64,000 bases of DNA from Vishniacozyma victoriae (Eukaryota; Basidiomycota; Tremellomycetes; Tremellales; Bulleribasidiaceae), in NCBI GenBank assembly GCA_017654735.1, contig JADPYG010000088.1, positions 4,030,001 to 4,094,000 of the forward strand, read 5' to 3'. Positions 22,275 to 36,382 of the stretch are shown in pieces; position 1 is the first letter of the stretch; each line of letters begins with the position of its first letter. A model generated the notes under the pieces. The model saw only the letters and a program-made list of their open reading frames with translations, ran no database searches and was not told the origin of the DNA. The position numbers and the translations under genes are program-made.

Positions 22275-24341
22275 CTACCACCTCTTCTTCAATTTCCCAG
22301 TAGCAGTCTCGTACGTCATCAACTGCCTAAAGAATGGCATATTTGTCTGTGAGAATTCGAATCCTTTATCGATGGGGTCAACGCCTCTTGCGACAAGTTC
22401 CAATGTCTGACATGTAAAGACTCCACAGTCGGAACCATTGGTTTGTTGAGGGGCTTTCTGTTCATCAGTCGTGCACATCCAGTACGGTAGAGATACGTAC
22501 CTGGGCGTGCTTGCATTCCCAATCGGACGTATCGAATGGACTACCCTTTTTATCCTGGTGTTCATCCCGGATATAGCTGAGTAGGTTCTGATTATCAGTC
22601 ACTTCGTTCAAGTCATGGAGAATGGAAACGCAGACTTACCTCTGAGACATCCTGCATTGCAGACCCATAACTCCCCATCGAATCGAAATACTCTATACGT
22701 TTCTTATTCATGTTGATAGCAGCAGCGATCCAGTGCATGCCACCAACATTGATAGGAATCAATATCAAGTCTTTAGCAAAGATATCGACCTGACATTAGT
22801 TCACTTGTCAATAGGAACTCGAGAGAGGCGTACCTTCTTAGTCCAGCGTTTGACAGCCTTTTGACCACCCGCGTCAATCTTGGAATAGAAGAAGGTATTG
22901 AAAGCGTGGATCTTTGGATATTTTGGATCAGAGGCGTTCCGAGCAGTGATCAGAGCTAGGTAATAACTGATATTATCATCTGCTAGCCATTGACCGGATT
23001 TGAGTCGACCGATGTTTCGGGAATCGACTTGTTCGGTACCTGCCGTGGGGGATTTGAATGATGGGTTGGATAGTGTCTTAGTAACCTGATGATCAATAAT
23101 TTGTGCGGAGAAGCGATCAGGCGGGCACTCACGACTTCCATTTCGTCGCGCGAGAGTTTTGTTGGGATAGCCGGTCCTGAAACCTTCTTGAAAGCTTCAT
23201 CCTCTTCTTTCTTACGGAGATCTAGTCCCTCGAGTATCTTGACGATATCGCCTGGTTGTCTGGGATTAGTTCAAGATCGTGCGGATGGACATGGACATAC
23301 TTGAATGAAGGAAGAGCAGTTTTATTGGGTCGTCCCAGAATGGAAGGCTATACAGTCAGCGAATTCTACATGAGGCCGGTGAGACGCACCTCAAGCTGAT
23401 GTTTCTCCAGGAAACGGTCAGAGCCACGCTGAGGCTTTCGTATGGCTTTCAATCGCGCTTCGTAGGTAAAGTATGACGGATTTTCATCTTTTTGTCAGCC
23501 TGGTATAGCGATCCACTTGAACTCACTTAGATTCCTCAGTACTCTTGCTCGTTCCCTCTCGGCATCTCTCTCTGCTTTAGCATCCCTCAGCGCTCTCTCA
23601 AAATGCTGAGCAGTCTTTCTCGCGTCTCGCTGGGCGACCTCATCCCCAGCCAATTCCGCTTGAAATTCCATCTCCCCAAATCTAGCCAACTGCTCTTCCA
23701 TGACCGGTATACTCGGTGTTCCCTGCGTCTGCCGTCGAGCTCGACTTGGATGTCCTTCCTCTTCTTCATCTGATTCAACGTCATTACGGTCCCATTTCCT
23801 ATCTCGTACCCTCCTCCTCGGCTGAGCTCCATTTAGATTCAATCTTGTCATATCAGGGAGGGTGGTGGATTCACGGGCGTGAGCATTCGCGTGGGCATGT
23901 CGGCTTGGCCCGGCAGCATCATCTTCCGACTGTTCATCTGCTTCTTTCGTCATATCGATGACTTCGGGGAGGGCCGGATATAATCGTTGACGAGGTTGTC
24001 TAGATCCACAGAAGGAGCTGGAACTGAGTCTTCTTGCTTTCCGACGTGGCGTCCTTGTCGGGGTGGAGCCTACCGTCAGTATTAGCTTACGATTCCTGGG
24101 TAGACTCACGATTAGGAGAGTCTGATGGTGTAAAGAGGCCGAAACCCTTCAAGAGATTCGTTACAGCCGGGATGACACCAAGGTCGAACCAACCGCCCGT
24201 GCGTTGTTGCAGTGGCCTATCTTGCGCTGGCGTAGGGGGTGCAGTGCGCAATACCAGCGAAGACTTTGATCGTTTCGCACTATTGTGTAGGCCTTGTGGG
24301 GAATATGGGTCGTCTGGAGTGGTACGCTTGATGCCCGCCAT
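22275..24341 (-). CDS. ULP1: Ulp1-type SUMO protease (C48 peptidase)
   Basis: Ulp1/SENP enzymes mature SUMO and remove it from substrates, often at nuclear pores. The start is MAGIKRTTPDDPYSPQ at 24341. The N-terminal half is disordered and basic (SKSSLVLRTAPPTPAQD, TPTRTPRRKARRLSSSSF), then coiled (RDAKAERDAERERARVLRNL). The C-terminal C48 domain shows LKSGQWLADDNISYYLALI, ILIPINVGGMHWIAAAINM (catalytic His), KRIEYFDSMG (Asp) and QTNGSDCGVFTCQ (Gln and catalytic Cys, codon 22425-22427). The catalytic triad is complete, so activity is expected. Several short introns split the domain. An SENP8-type enzyme is less likely given the long N-terminus. Confidence 0.9.
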
Positions 24342-24751
24342 TGCTCCTCGACCACGAGGTCTAGTTGACTGGTTGTTGTTGGAGCTGAAAGGGTTTGGAT
24401 GCAGCTCGGGGCTGATTTATGTATCGCTATAGCATTCGTCTGTATTGCTATCGTCTTGAAGGTATCTCTGTTGCTGTATTATATCTATGGTATCAGAGTG
24501 GTTGATGATTGATTGAATGGGATTGACACAGTAACAAGTACCGACGGAATCAAATGACAATCTAGAGCATACTCCACCCATTCAACTGATTACTCTTTGT
24601 TTATCTTATACATATCACATATCATCCACCCAAGCCAGGTTCATACACCTACCCTCGGAGATCTTGTTTGATCAATCCGATCCTATCGATTGCTACTTAA
24701 TAGGTCGAAAGGAGGATAGGGAAGGGGCTACAGCTACGGTGTTGGTAGAGG
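24342..24751. promoter_or_regulatory. Divergent promoter region ULP1/PSY2
   Basis: This is 410 bp between two divergent start codons, with AT-rich sequence near 24540-24620. No other feature is seen. Confidence 0.45.
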
Positions 24752-27700
24752 ATGGCGGAACCGGAATTACCGACCTCGTCTGACTCGACAAGTGCATCAA
24801 GTACAAGTACAAGTTCGACTGGGACATTGGAGCAGGCTGGGAATGAAGCTGGACCATCTCAAGTAGCTACAGGCTCTGGTTCAGTGGCGACCGTGGGTGA
24901 GGGAAGTGGGGACGGAGGAGTGACGGGGACAAGTCAACAAGGTGATGAGGATATGTCAGTCCAAGTCGATGCAGCCGGGACCGGGAACGATCAGAGTGAA
25001 GATATGGTCATAGAAGCCGGTCCTTCACATATTGGAAAGAGAGTCAAGGTACGTCTCCCACCTACGACGATGTTAGGGATGGGATGCTAATATAAGGTGT
25101 ACGAGCTCCGAGATGCATCATGGTTCGATCGAGGGACTGGGCAATGTAAAGGTGTATACGACGATACTCAGGACTTAGCACTTATCATTGTCGAAGCGGA
25201 AGATATGTCGGAAGGCAAAGATGGGGAAGGGGGAGGAGCAGCAGAGGGAGAAGGAGGATTCTTGAAAGAGGAATTGTTGTTGAGTACCAAAGTCGAGAAG
25301 GAGGATATTTATGCTCGTCAACAGGGTACGCTATATCTTCTGTTGCTGTATGGAATAAAGCTGACGCGTAGATACACTGATAGTATGGACGGAACCTCAG
25401 AGTAATCTCGATATAGCATTATCGTTCCAAGATCCAGATGGATGTGAGGATATCTGGTCATTCATAGGCGACGTTCAGCGGCATCTGAATAATTTACCCA
25501 GTAAGCTCACTGGTCCGTTACTCTCGAACAGAGCTGATAAAAGGCGACGCGGATCATGGATCTGTATCATCGGAAAAGTTCTCGTTATCGCCCGTAGTCG
25601 GCCCTGGCGCGTCGGAACATGCTCGTACGCATTGGGTACCCCTTACTCTTGCCAATATCAAGTCAGTTTCATATTCATGACATGTAGTCTAGAGCTGATA
25701 AGTAGGGATCAACAGGTCTTTCTACAGATGCAAGCCAAATCACCCGTTGGAAGGGATAAGATCATCGACCGTATTGTTCATGTTCATTATGATGGACTCG
25801 TACGTGATCTATATTTAGGTCTGACGGCGCTGACGAGTAGGATTGGCTGGAACAGCTGATATCTGTCTTTGAGCAGGCGGAAGATCTGGAAAGTCTGGAG
25901 GATATTCATGCTGTCTCGAATATTGTTCATCTACTCCGTACGTCTGGAGCCCAACTTTGGTCGTTTGATGCTAATTAGCAGTGACGCTGAACGACAATGG
26001 GATGCTGGATCTGATGCTCAAAGACAATGTCTTTATGGGTATACTCGGTGTTCTGGAATGTAGGTCATGTTCACTTTGCGCGCAAGAGGTGGCTGATTTG
26101 TAGACGACCCAGAAATCCCCACACACAAGGCGTCTTACCGTGAATTCTACCAAGAAACCGCCAAATTCCGCCAAGTAATCGAGATCAAAGACCAGTATAT
26201 CCAGACCAAGATCCACCAGACCTACCGCCTTCATTTCCTTAAAGAAGTTGTCCTCTCCCGAGTCTTGGATGAAGGAACATTCGGTATCCTCAACGGGTTC
26301 ATATACTTTAGTCAAGTGGATATCGTCAATCACATCCAAAATAACGATGCCCTTCTCGTCGAATTATTATCAGTCTTCAAAGGTCAAACGGCTTCTCCGA
26401 TCCAGGACGATTCACCTCTAGATCAAAAGAAACGCGATACCCTAATGTTCCTTCATCAACTCTTTACTCTCGCTAAACCATTACAAGCAATAGGCCGTAT
26501 AGCTTTATACCGCGGTCTGATCGATCGAGGTCTATTACATGTAGTGGAATGGGCGTTCCGTCGTCGCGAAGCTCCAATCTTACATACGGCTAGCGAAATC
26601 CTTACGTTTACGTTGGAACATGACACAAACGCTGTTCGACATCATATCCTCAAAGAACATGATGCGGACGCTACGACTTTATTGGCCGAGATGATTGGGA
26701 TACAGGGTCTGACGGATAATACCGGTTTGGCAAGTCATTTATCGGATAGTATTCGTCATTTACTGGATATCCCACATGAGGGCGAGGTGAGCTATTATCC
26801 CCCATTCGCCTAACTCAGCTGATGGACAGTCGATCTTTGTTCGCAAAGAGGGGCCGCTAGCAGACAATTTCATCACATTCTTCTACGAGACATCAGCCTC
26901 TCAGTTATTCAGGCCAATCACCGATCTACCTCATATGGATAGCGAGAGTAAGTCCAACTCAAGGAAGATTGAATGATCGCTGACAATCAGACCCCCCACC
27001 TAGATTACCTAGATCACGCATATCCCTTCTCATCATGCTTGTCGAGCTCCTATCATTTTGTGTTTCACACCACGCCCACCGGGCTTCCTATTTCATCCTA
27101 TCCAACCCTATTTCCAAATCAGTCATTAATCTCCTCCAAATCAAGGATAAACCTCTACGACATGGTGAGTCTTTCTCATACCACTCAGAACAAAGTGCTG
27201 ACTGCTAGCTGTCTTGCGGTTCGCTAGAACATGCTTGAGAACGCCTAATCACTTTATTCATCGATATTTCGTCAAGCAGGATCTGATACCGCCTTTACTT
27301 GATCTACTAGAAGAAGAGAGTTCACGAGATAACATGTTGAGCTCGTCTTGTATGGACGTCCTAGATTTGATCCGCAAGGTAAGCTCTTTGGCTTGATGCT
27401 CGGCCACAAGCTGACATACAGGAAAACATCAAGCCAATCATCAACCACATTTTCGACAATTATCGCACACGCTTAGAAGCACTGGGCCAAAGACCATACC
27501 TTCGCGCATTCATTCAAGGTCTCACAACACGCTGGGAACAGAACAACGAACCTCCGCCTGCTCCCCCTCAACTCGACGCCGAAGCTTCTTCCAACACTGG
27601 ATCTGGATCTATATGGAAGAGACAAGCTCAAGAGGAGGAAGATTACTTCAACGGTTCAGATGAGGAGGATACGCCTAAACGAATCAATAAACGTCCGAAA

Positions 27701-28150
27701 CCCCCTTTCCCAATCGCTACTCCTCCTACTCGAGGAAGGGCCAATACAGGTGTACAGCGTTCACCAACTACTCGATCTAAACCTTCCTTGGTTGATTATG
27801 ATGATGGTTCCGATTCGGATGGATCTAATGGGACTCAATCCCCTCGTCAGCCTGGTGGGTCGGTAGATGCCACACAGGAGTTGGAGGAGGATTTAGGAGA
27901 TGTCGCCATGCGTATGCGAGCGAAAAGGCAAAGGGAAGAAGAGGATGACGAGGGTTTTGCAGGATTGTTGGGAATAGCAAAAGCAGCAGGAGGTGGATCA
28001 ATGTCAAAAGAACCCCTGAAAGCTGAAGAGACGAAACCGAAAGCGAAACCGGCGGCAGCTGCACCAACAGCTGCCAAGGAAGAAAAGAAGGAAGTGACGA
28101 CACCTGGTAAGAGATTGAAGTTGCATTTAGGTTTTGGGAAGAAGAAGTAA
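24752..28150 (+). CDS. PSY2: Protein phosphatase 4 regulatory subunit 3 (SMEK/Psy2)
   Basis: A multi-exon gene starting MAEPELPTSSDSTSASSTST. A low-complexity N-terminal extension of about 95 residues precedes an EVH1/PH-like domain (KVYELRDASWFDRGTGQCKG, TLIVWTEPQSNLDIALSFQD, CEDIWSFIGDVQRHL). The SMEK/DUF625 helical domain follows (LEDIHAVSNIVHLL, DPEIPTHKASYREFYQETAK, QTYRLHFLKEVVLSRVLDEG, FIYFSQVDIVNHIQNN). The C-terminus is acidic and then Lys/Ala-rich (PGKRLKLHLGFGKKK, stop at 28148-28150). This subunit directs PP4 to substrates in DNA-damage response and glucose signalling. The FxxP-binding face of the EVH1 domain cannot be judged without alignment. Introns carry GCTGAC-type branch points. 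Confidence 0.93.
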
Positions 28151-28473
28151 TTCATGTGGTGATGTGTCGATGAGGTGTCATATGTACCAGTATTAATAGC
28201 CATGAGCCATGAGTGACGATTGAGGTAGTCAGTCCATGCATCCATCATCTTGAGATTGTATAGTCAGCGGGTTTTGCATGCATCCATAGGCACAATCGAA
28301 GCAGAACGCGACTGTGTCGGGGTTAAGATTTGATCCGATTTACGAGTGCCACACTCAGTTTTGTCTGGCACCCCTTGTTGAATTACCGGATTACGCCGAT
28401 GGTGCGTGGCTGGATTGTCTTTGAGTGAGAAGTGAATCGCTGCTCGTCTGTACCATCAAGTTATATTGCAAAA
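28151..28473. promoter_or_regulatory. Promoter region of uL2, 323 bp
   Basis: This stretch contains AGTGCCACAC at 28345-28354 and GCGTGGCTGG at 28404-28413. The same two elements occur in the same order upstream of the 14-3-3 gene. The second element ends 60 bp before the uL2 start. Confidence 0.45.
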
Positions 28474-29551
28474 ATGGGTGTAAGTACATAGCATAGTAGT
28501 ATACATAGTACAGCAACTAACCCAACAGCGAGTTATCCGAGCCCAAAGGAAATCTGGTGGAATCTTCCGAGCCCACACCAACCTCAACAAGAACCCCGCC
28601 AAGCTTAGGAACTTGGATTTCGCCGAGAAGAACGGTTACATCAGGGGTGTTGTTAGGGAGATCATCCACGACTCTGGACGGTGGGTCTTGTTCTATCTAT
28701 GTGCTTTTGAAGGGAGTGTGCCGGGAAAGATGGCGTGGATTGAGTGAGAAGTGAAGTTTTAAGGAGATGTGGAGCATGGGGAGTTTAAGCTGGGAAAGGG
28801 ATGAATAGGAGAAGCAGGATCGGCGCACATGAATAATGCTGACTATTCAGTGGTGCTCCCCTCGCCGTTGTTGTCTTCCGAGACCCATACAGGTACAAGC
28901 TCCGAAAGGAAACCTTTATCGCTACCGAGGGAATCGCTACCGGATCATTCATCTACTGTGGAAAGAAAGCTACCCTAAACGTCGGAAACGTTCTCCCCAT
29001 CTCTCAATGCCCCGAAGGAACGATCGTCTGTAACGTCGAGGAGAAGGTCGGTGACCGAGGAGCGCTTTCCAAGACATCTGGAAACTACGCTACCGTCATT
29101 GGACACGGTGAGGATGGAAAGACCCGAATCAGGCTACCAAGTGGTACCAAGAAGGTCATCAGCTCGAGGTGTCGAGCTACCATCGGTCTCGTTGCTGGAG
29201 GGTATGTCACCTTTTATTTAGGAATCATCAAATGCTAACTTGATATAGTGGTCGAGTCGACAAGCCCTTCTTGAAGGCTGGCCGAAAGCACCACGCCATG
29301 AAGGCCAAGAGGAACTCATGGCCCCGAACTCGTGGTGTTGCTATGAACCCCGTCGACCGTATGTCCCTGTCTTTGTCTTTCACAACGTCAACTAATAATC
29401 AGATCCCCACGGTGGTGGTAATCATCAACATATCGGTCACGCTTCCACCATGGCCCGAGACGCACCCGCTGGTCAAAAGGCTGGTCTTATCGCCGCCAGG
29501 AGGACTGGTCTCCTCAGGGGTACCGTCAACAAGTCCGCCGCCGACCAGTAG
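28474..29551 (+). CDS. RPL2: 60S ribosomal protein uL2 (L8 in animals, L2 in yeast)
   Basis: Exons 28474-28479, 28529-28680, 28851-29201, 29249-29358 and 29403-29551 total 768 nt, giving 255 residues. The first coding exon holds only ATG GGT. The protein reads [20 protein letters not shown], then [40 protein letters not shown] and ends NKSAADQ. The [11 protein letters not shown] motif surrounds the universally conserved His close to the peptidyl transferase centre. Length and motifs match uL2 exactly. The second intron (170 nt) is much longer than the others; I looked for a snoRNA there and could not support one. Confidence 0.96.
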
Positions 29552-29928
29552 ATGGAAGGATGGAATGGATGAGTCGGCAGTCGAGGATTGGATCTTTGGA
29601 CGCATTTGTACTACTTATGCAATCGTCTACACGGAAAGCGCGGCCAGGATTGGTCGATTCATGGAGTGTATTACTGACCGCGGCGGAGTAATGCGCAAAC
29701 TGACTGTTCCGAGAGAAGCCTCTATGCGGGTCGCAAGCGGATCGCTTCGGTTCCGTACTGATAAATTATAGTACCGCAGCCGAAGTGAATAAAAAACACA
29801 TCGGCCGAGCTACCAGGCTGCATTGCTGAGTTGTTGTAAACGACTGCGTGAAACAGTCAGACACATCCAAGCGGTCGTGACATAATGCAATGCTTTCCTA
29901 ATTTATATCTTGTCTACTAGTCCTCATC
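29552..29928. other. Convergent intergenic region uL2/NUP192
   Basis: This is 3' flank of both genes. The plus-strand frame reading through 29771 is a run-on of the uL2 region without protein character. Nothing else is seen. Confidence 0.4.
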
Positions 29929-32900
29929 CTAATCCTGATCCATTCCTCCGACATCCTGATCCTGTCCACCGACTAGAGCAGAACATAACTCCTTCAGTCT
30001 CCTTACCAACATCCCATAATATCCATGTCCAACTCCCTGTTTACCTCTCAGATCGAGATTCTATCTGTTAGCTATTTCATCCATGCTCTTCGTTCCTATA
30101 ATTCTCCAGGCCTTGGCGGAAAAGGAAGGGAAGAGAATGCCAGTAAGGAGAGGGACATACGAGATCGGAGTTCAATTCATCTAATCGCTCCAGTACACCC
30201 CGCAATCCACTAGCGACAATCTCCAACTGTCTCGCAGAAGCATGTGACGGTCTAGACGCGTCCAGCCTATTAGTGGAGAACGATAATGAGATATCCACGG
30301 GTCGAACAGGGTCGGTAGGGTGAAGAGCATCATTGGCGTAGAATAGTAAATGGCGCCATGTCTATCATCAGTTTATGACACGCGATTGAGTTAGGTGGGA
30401 CATACCAAGAGAAGTAGTGATTCAATCATATCTGACCATCAGCTCAATCCAGGGTTTCTAGGGCTGACTTACTGAAAAGTAAACTACTCTTTGCCATGAG
30501 CCCCGATGCTGATCCATCTTCCTCCCCGGCTACTGTTCGAATAGACCCGTTGGCCTCTCGCTCGATAGCAGCCTCGTATCCACTAGCGGTATCTTGTACT
30601 CCATCCGCGAGGTCGGACAACATATCTACAGCAAGCTGCAAACTCGGCGCAGAAGCTGCATGTCAGCCTGGGCGATGAAACTCGAGATAGCCGACGTACC
30701 GATATGTCTAGCTGGGCCATGACCCCTCGCTGGACCATTCAAGAGGACAGGCAGACCTGAACCAGATTTCAGATTCTGGGTAGTAGCGCATAGGTAGGCG
30801 AGTATAACCTGATTCAAACCCGCCACTTTACTCTCGACTCACTGGTTAGCTTATTCGACGAGGAAGCGGAGGACTCACTAGAAGCGATCTCGTTCTCTGG
30901 AACGGTAATGTCTGCCCAAGTTTGAGAATCAAAGAACCTCGCAGCAATAGCTAAAACAGCTAGATGGTAGCCTCCGAATCCACCGGATGAGCGCTATATA
31001 TCAGCTACCCCTCCATCAACAATCCATCAGAACGTACCAAGTCTTCGGCAGGGACTTTGTGGACCACCATAGCCAACATTGATATGATGAGCTTACATTC
31101 CTCAACCCCTTTCAAGGTGAGGTAAGCCTGGTTCTCCCTTAGGATCACCAGTAACGATTCTCGGTGGGCATTCAGGAAACTTATCGCCTGGTACATCAGC
31201 GAGGGCTCATGATTACACCAGGATGTGAGAAAGCCTTACATGACCAGCACCGGTCCTTGAGGAGCGATGTAGACTCGACGAAACCCTTGTAAGGAGCTGC
31301 AATGCGCAGACTAGGACACGATGTTGTCGATCTACCGAATCTTGCAGTGATCCACCTACTTATCAGCTAGTCTTTTCACCAATGAGAATTGAAGCTGACC
31401 CATGATCTCCTCCCTCATAGGCTGGACAGAGACGAAACTACACATTGATAATTGTTCGAATATACCGGCGTCCAGTAGATCCTCCGCTCCCTTCTTGGAA
31501 GCAGCAACGTTCATCAAGAATGCCATCTTGGATTCATACACCCAGTAAGCATGTAGATTGGCTACAAGTCAGCTTTGACCTTCCGAAGGGCAAGAAATGA
31601 CTTACCAGCCTCCGGCTCCAAACACTCTTGAAGAGGAATCTCCCGATCCTTCAAATCCCTCACAAACAACCTCAAAGCACCCATCTGTGTGAGAGGAAGT
31701 AAGATCCCCCTATCCCTCTCATTCTGAGATATCGAAACGACAGCTCCCAAGAGGGCAAAACATTCAGTCTTCCATACATCCCGATCATCCATAGCGTCCC
31801 TACATAGAATAGGGATGAATCGATCCTTTTTCGTAGCAAATTCGCGTAATGTAGCTCGATGTAAGGCCCTCGTTGGTGAGGACTCCTTGGTTGATCCGAT
31901 GGTCGAGGCTTCGTCCGAGATATCGAAGGTCGAAGTGAGAAGTTGGAGGTATTGACTGATTGAAGCGAACAGGTTTCCACGTGATGTCTCGGTAGTTCCA
32001 GGTCGAGTGACTGCGTCTAGAATCTTGCGGAGGATAAGGGATAATCGATCAACAGGGAGGTTCTGGCCATCGAACTCGAGAAGAATGTTGATGAGGGTCG
32101 TGATCGAGACCAAGACAGCTTCCGATAGATTCTCCAGGATACCAGAAGCTAAATCGGCATCACACCGATCGAGTAGACTATCCAGTAGTTCAAACAAGAC
32201 CACTTCTTGCCTTTCCTCGGGAACATAGCGGAACAACATTGAAAGCGAGACTTTCAAACATTCGTTCCATGCCGACAAGAATTCTCCTTTGGCCCAAGCA
32301 ATCTCCGTCTCGCGGTTTACAGCCCCAACGCGGTCGAGGATGTATTTGATCTCACCCTCGATCGCAAGCGTAGTGTTTCCAGGGACGACAGCACCTCGTT
32401 GTTCATATTGCCTTTTCTGAGCTCGTAATTCCCGTTCAATGGCCGTAGTATCGTAATAACTCCATTGGGCCGTTTTGTATTTCTCAGCGCTGAAGCTATT
32501 GAAGTACTCCAATTCGCGTGAAGTCTCAGCCGCATGCTCCTGCCATACAATATCGACAGAAGCAAGGAGGTCATTTAACGTTAAACGCTGTTCATCCTGA
32601 TCCAGTTCATCCGCCTCTGCTTCGGTAGAAGCGCCAAAGATAGTCAAGGCGATATCGGCCGCGTCAGCACTATACCCACCAAAAGTGAAGGTCTCCAGTA
32701 CAACGCAGGATAAGACCCAACGGCGATATTCGAGGAAAGCAATCAAGTTGGTCGCTGATGTCTCGTAGTCACCAAGGTGCCTCGTGGTGGCGATACCCTT
32801 GTCGGACGAATCGGTATTATCAGGAGGTAGATGCAGGGGAAGTGATGACAATTGACTTGAAGAGAATCCGAAATGGGTCAAGGCGTGGGAGATGGTAGAT

Positions 32901-35900
32901 CGACCAGTGAGGGGATTTGAGAATAGCTGATTGACGAGTTTGACCGATTTGGCGGCTAGGACGGGATGAAGAGCGAAGAGAGAGGTAGTGGATGCTCCGC
33001 CAATTTCGGATCCATCCATGAGCTGGGACAGGATCGAGTCTAATGCTGAGGGTCGAGCATCGTTCGAGCGAGGGTCTTGTAGAGGTAGGTCGTTGGTCCG
33101 GAAATCGAAACCAAGTAGGAAATGAGCTACATTAGGTCCTTGCCCCTCACCACCCGTACCTTCAACCAGTAGGTCCAGAATAGTAGATCGAATAGCAATA
33201 GGTAAAGCTTCAATACTGGACGAAGAGATCTCACCCCTAAGGACATGCCTCTCGACATTCTCAATAGCTTTATTGGTCAAATCCTCACCCTGGCCCTGGA
33301 GGCGGGTACAGAACCCCTGAGCGATTCTCAAAGAATCATCAGAGGCATCGATGATACCAGCCAATCGATTTATTGAAGAAGTATATTCAGAGCCGAAAAT
33401 GTCGCTTTGACTAAAGATTGCCGAATTGGCGAGATGACAAACGAGTTTGGTCGAGATGTAGGAAACTGTCGGGTCGGCATCGCCTACAAGGAGGGCTATG
33501 GTATTGACGTTGGCCAGGTGATTGAGGAGGTACTGGTCCAATGAACAGGTTTCGATCGGTCTCTTGAAGTCCCCAGCATCAGCCCGGGGTTCACTGAGGA
33601 TCTGAGTTTGAACACTGAGCAATTCCTGGAGATCAAAGATCCTGTGGTACACTCGAAGCACTCGCTGTAGTGTACTAGTGACGATAGTAGGTCGAGGAAG
33701 TGGAAGGGATGATGTAGTATCGAGGATATTTGCGAGGATGGCAAAAACGTTTCGCTCGCCAATGAATCGTACGAGGACAGTGAAACCAGGTTCATCCGCC
33801 AAAGATTTCGCTCGCTGGGCGAATTGAGTAGCGGCGAGATCGGAAGATACCAGTTCGGAAGGATCGTAAGCTAATAAAGCCTTTTCGACGAATCCAAGCG
33901 CGCCATCGATGATTTCCCATTGTTCGGTTTCTCGACCAAATCGCCGGACGGTAGGTACGAGTAGAACCCTGTCCATGACATACGCCTGACCGCGTCGGAG
34001 AGTGTTTGCCAATCGAGCAGCTGTTGGACGGGGTAGGTCGAGTGAAGAATTGGGTTTAGGGATTAAAGCGGTCAAGAAACCCAGGTAAGCCCGGGTCAAT
34101 GGGTAGATATGAGCATCCTGTTCGAGCGTTTCCATCTTCGCCATCCATCCCACTGGCGACATTCTTGTTGGTTCGTATGACCTAAAGAGGGCACTTGGGT
34201 CCACGAAGCTGATCCTCTCGTAATTCTCCACCGCCCTCTGAATAACGTCTTCATCATTGACATCGCCTTTACGTGATACGAAAGCCGTCAAAGCCTTGAG
34301 GACATGTGCCTTGAGATCTAGCAAATCCGTGAGGTTCCTTCGTTGGTCCTGGTCGACAGCTACGTCGGTATTGATGAAATCAAACAACACTTGAATAGGG
34401 TTCGGTTTCGAAGTCAACAAAGTATCCCGAGCCAATTTCGAATGTCGGATGACTGTCGTCAAGAGTCTTGTCCAACCTCGGAGTGGAATGACATCTTGAT
34501 AAGGATGCATAGGTGCCGGAAGGAGTATACGGGTCGGTTTAACAGTTTCGAGTAGTTTCGGCATCATATCGACAAAGTGCTGATAGAAATGAAATAATTT
34601 GTTCCATGGTAATTTTGTCTCATTGTTCATCTTGTTGTAGGCGATTGAAGCGCATTCGGTACCGGTAGAAATGGCAGTCAACATTTCCCAGAATGCCCAA
34701 CCGGGATATTGGTTCCCACGTACGTCGAGGATGATACCGGTGAATGTCGTGTCGTTCCAAAGATGAAGAGCTCGGTCTTCGGGTAATGATCGATAGACCA
34801 CAGCGAGGAACGACAAGAAAGCCTGGTAATGTAATGGACCGGGTGTATTGCGAGAAGCGAGTTTCGCATGAATATCCTCTTCCCTATGATGCTTATTCGA
34901 GCGCAGTGCATCCTCTTCTCGATTTCGTAATGTCTTTAGGAAGTTTTTCCTTCCAGCAAGCGAATCGACAAGGCATTGTAGTTGATCGAAAATGAACGCG
35001 TCGTTTCGAGGATCAGATCGTCCAGCAAGTTTGTACAGCGGATCCTCGGATGCTTCTCTTGTATCCTCATCTTTCTCCTCCAAACCTCGTTCTCTGCGTA
35101 TACGCAGTACCCAGTCGCGTAGATGCTGGAAGATCTCGCCGGCGATGGGTTCATGGAAGAAGTTATCGGTTGTGGGGAGGTCGATACCGGTATTAGCGGC
35201 GATGGGGTCAAATTGCATTGCCGAACGGTAGAATGCGAACCAGGATAGTTTACACGCGTCGCGTAGGAAGCTGTTTGTCCATTGGTCTTGCACCTGGATG
35301 TCAGCCTATTGTGGGTAGGTTAGACTTACAATCAAGCTCGAGGCGAGTTTGAGGAAACGGATATCGCGACACCACTACTTGTCAGCTGAAGCACCAGCAA
35401 ATAAGGAGATACTCACATCATATCTTGGGTTGTCCTCTGGTGGATTGTCGGCGGGTATTGGTTGCGTAACACCTAAGAAGGTCCTGAACATCAGCTATTG
35501 AATCGACGAGACAGGCAGCTGACTCACGCGAGAAGTACCCCACTAAGCCCATCAACCCTATCACACCTCTTCAACCACTTTAACACCCTAATCACCTGCC
35601 CTCTCCCCAGGTATCCACCTTCCGTGACTAATCCCACGATACCCGCCATCCCATTCTGCTGCTCCCGAATAGCCCCGATTCGATACGTGAGAATCTCATA
35701 TTCGACCCCAACAGGATTATTTGTCCTGAGCAATTCCTCAATCTTTCTCTGTTGCTCATCCAGCTGTATCAAGAGTTGGTCCACCAACATCCCTTCTCCC
35801 TTTCCTTGACCCAATGATGATCTCGTCAAGAGAAGATCCAGGACCCATTCACGTAATACGTCGAATGGATAGTCTGCGATTCCAGAGGAAGAGATGGTCA

Positions 35901-36382
35901 AGCGTAGGAGCTCGTGTAGGAAATCGAGAAGTTCGGTGAAATATTGGTGATAGATGAAGACGCAGATTTCGGGTGTCGATCGTGCGGGGTACTGGAAATG
36001 GAGAGACTCGGCTTGTACGACTAGAACAGCAGCTAGGAGTTGGGAGATTTGAAGAGCGCCTGAAATGGCGTTGACTGTATTGGCCAATTCACCTGTTATG
36101 CGGACTGACGAGCCGTTGGGCAGGGCGATTGGGTCTGGCGATCAGCTGTTGTCGCTTTGAGCTGTCAATATATGACAGCTTACCATTTGCCACGGCGTTC
36201 TTGTCTGCATCATTTGGACCTGTGACGTTTGTCAAAGCCAGTAACCAAGGTTTAGCATCCTCCAGTCGAGCTTGTAAACGGCGTAATGGAGGGTTGACGG
36301 GTTGTGTAGCTACCCTTCCCAGCAGCGTGAATAGCTCGCTGAACAACGCATGATCCCACTCGACCAGTGGAAGATCCGACAT
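29929..36382 (-). CDS. NUP192: Nuclear pore complex inner-ring nucleoporin Nup192/Nup205
   Basis: The largest gene of the window, about 2,000 residues, the size expected for Nup192. It starts MSDLPLVEWDHALFSELFTL at 36382. Its central exon alone encodes 1,243 residues (31562-35293). It ends with GGQDQDVGGMDQD and TAG at 29929-29931. The protein is entirely helical, with leucine-rich repeat-like helices (RDACKLSWFAFYRSAMQF, LHLWNDTTFTGIILD, HPVLAAKSVKLVNQLFSN, MLFRYVPEERQEVVLFELLD). The N-terminal block YHQYFTELLDFLHELLRLT fits the Nup192 N-terminal domain. The protein scaffolds the inner ring through Nic96 and Nup53. Assignment rests on size, helical character and recalled family motifs. The only comparable alternative is Nup188, whose N-terminal region differs. 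Short introns cluster at both ends of the gene. Confidence 0.85.

Noticed and set aside
28681..28850. Possible snoRNA in the long second intron of uL2
   Set aside because: No convincing C/D box pair or H/ACA hairpins were seen; the only CUGA is the branch point.
29271..29771. Plus-strand frame of 166 codons over the end of uL2
   Set aside because: It is the read-through of exon 4 through an intron and a shifted exon 5; the correctly spliced uL2 ends at 29551.
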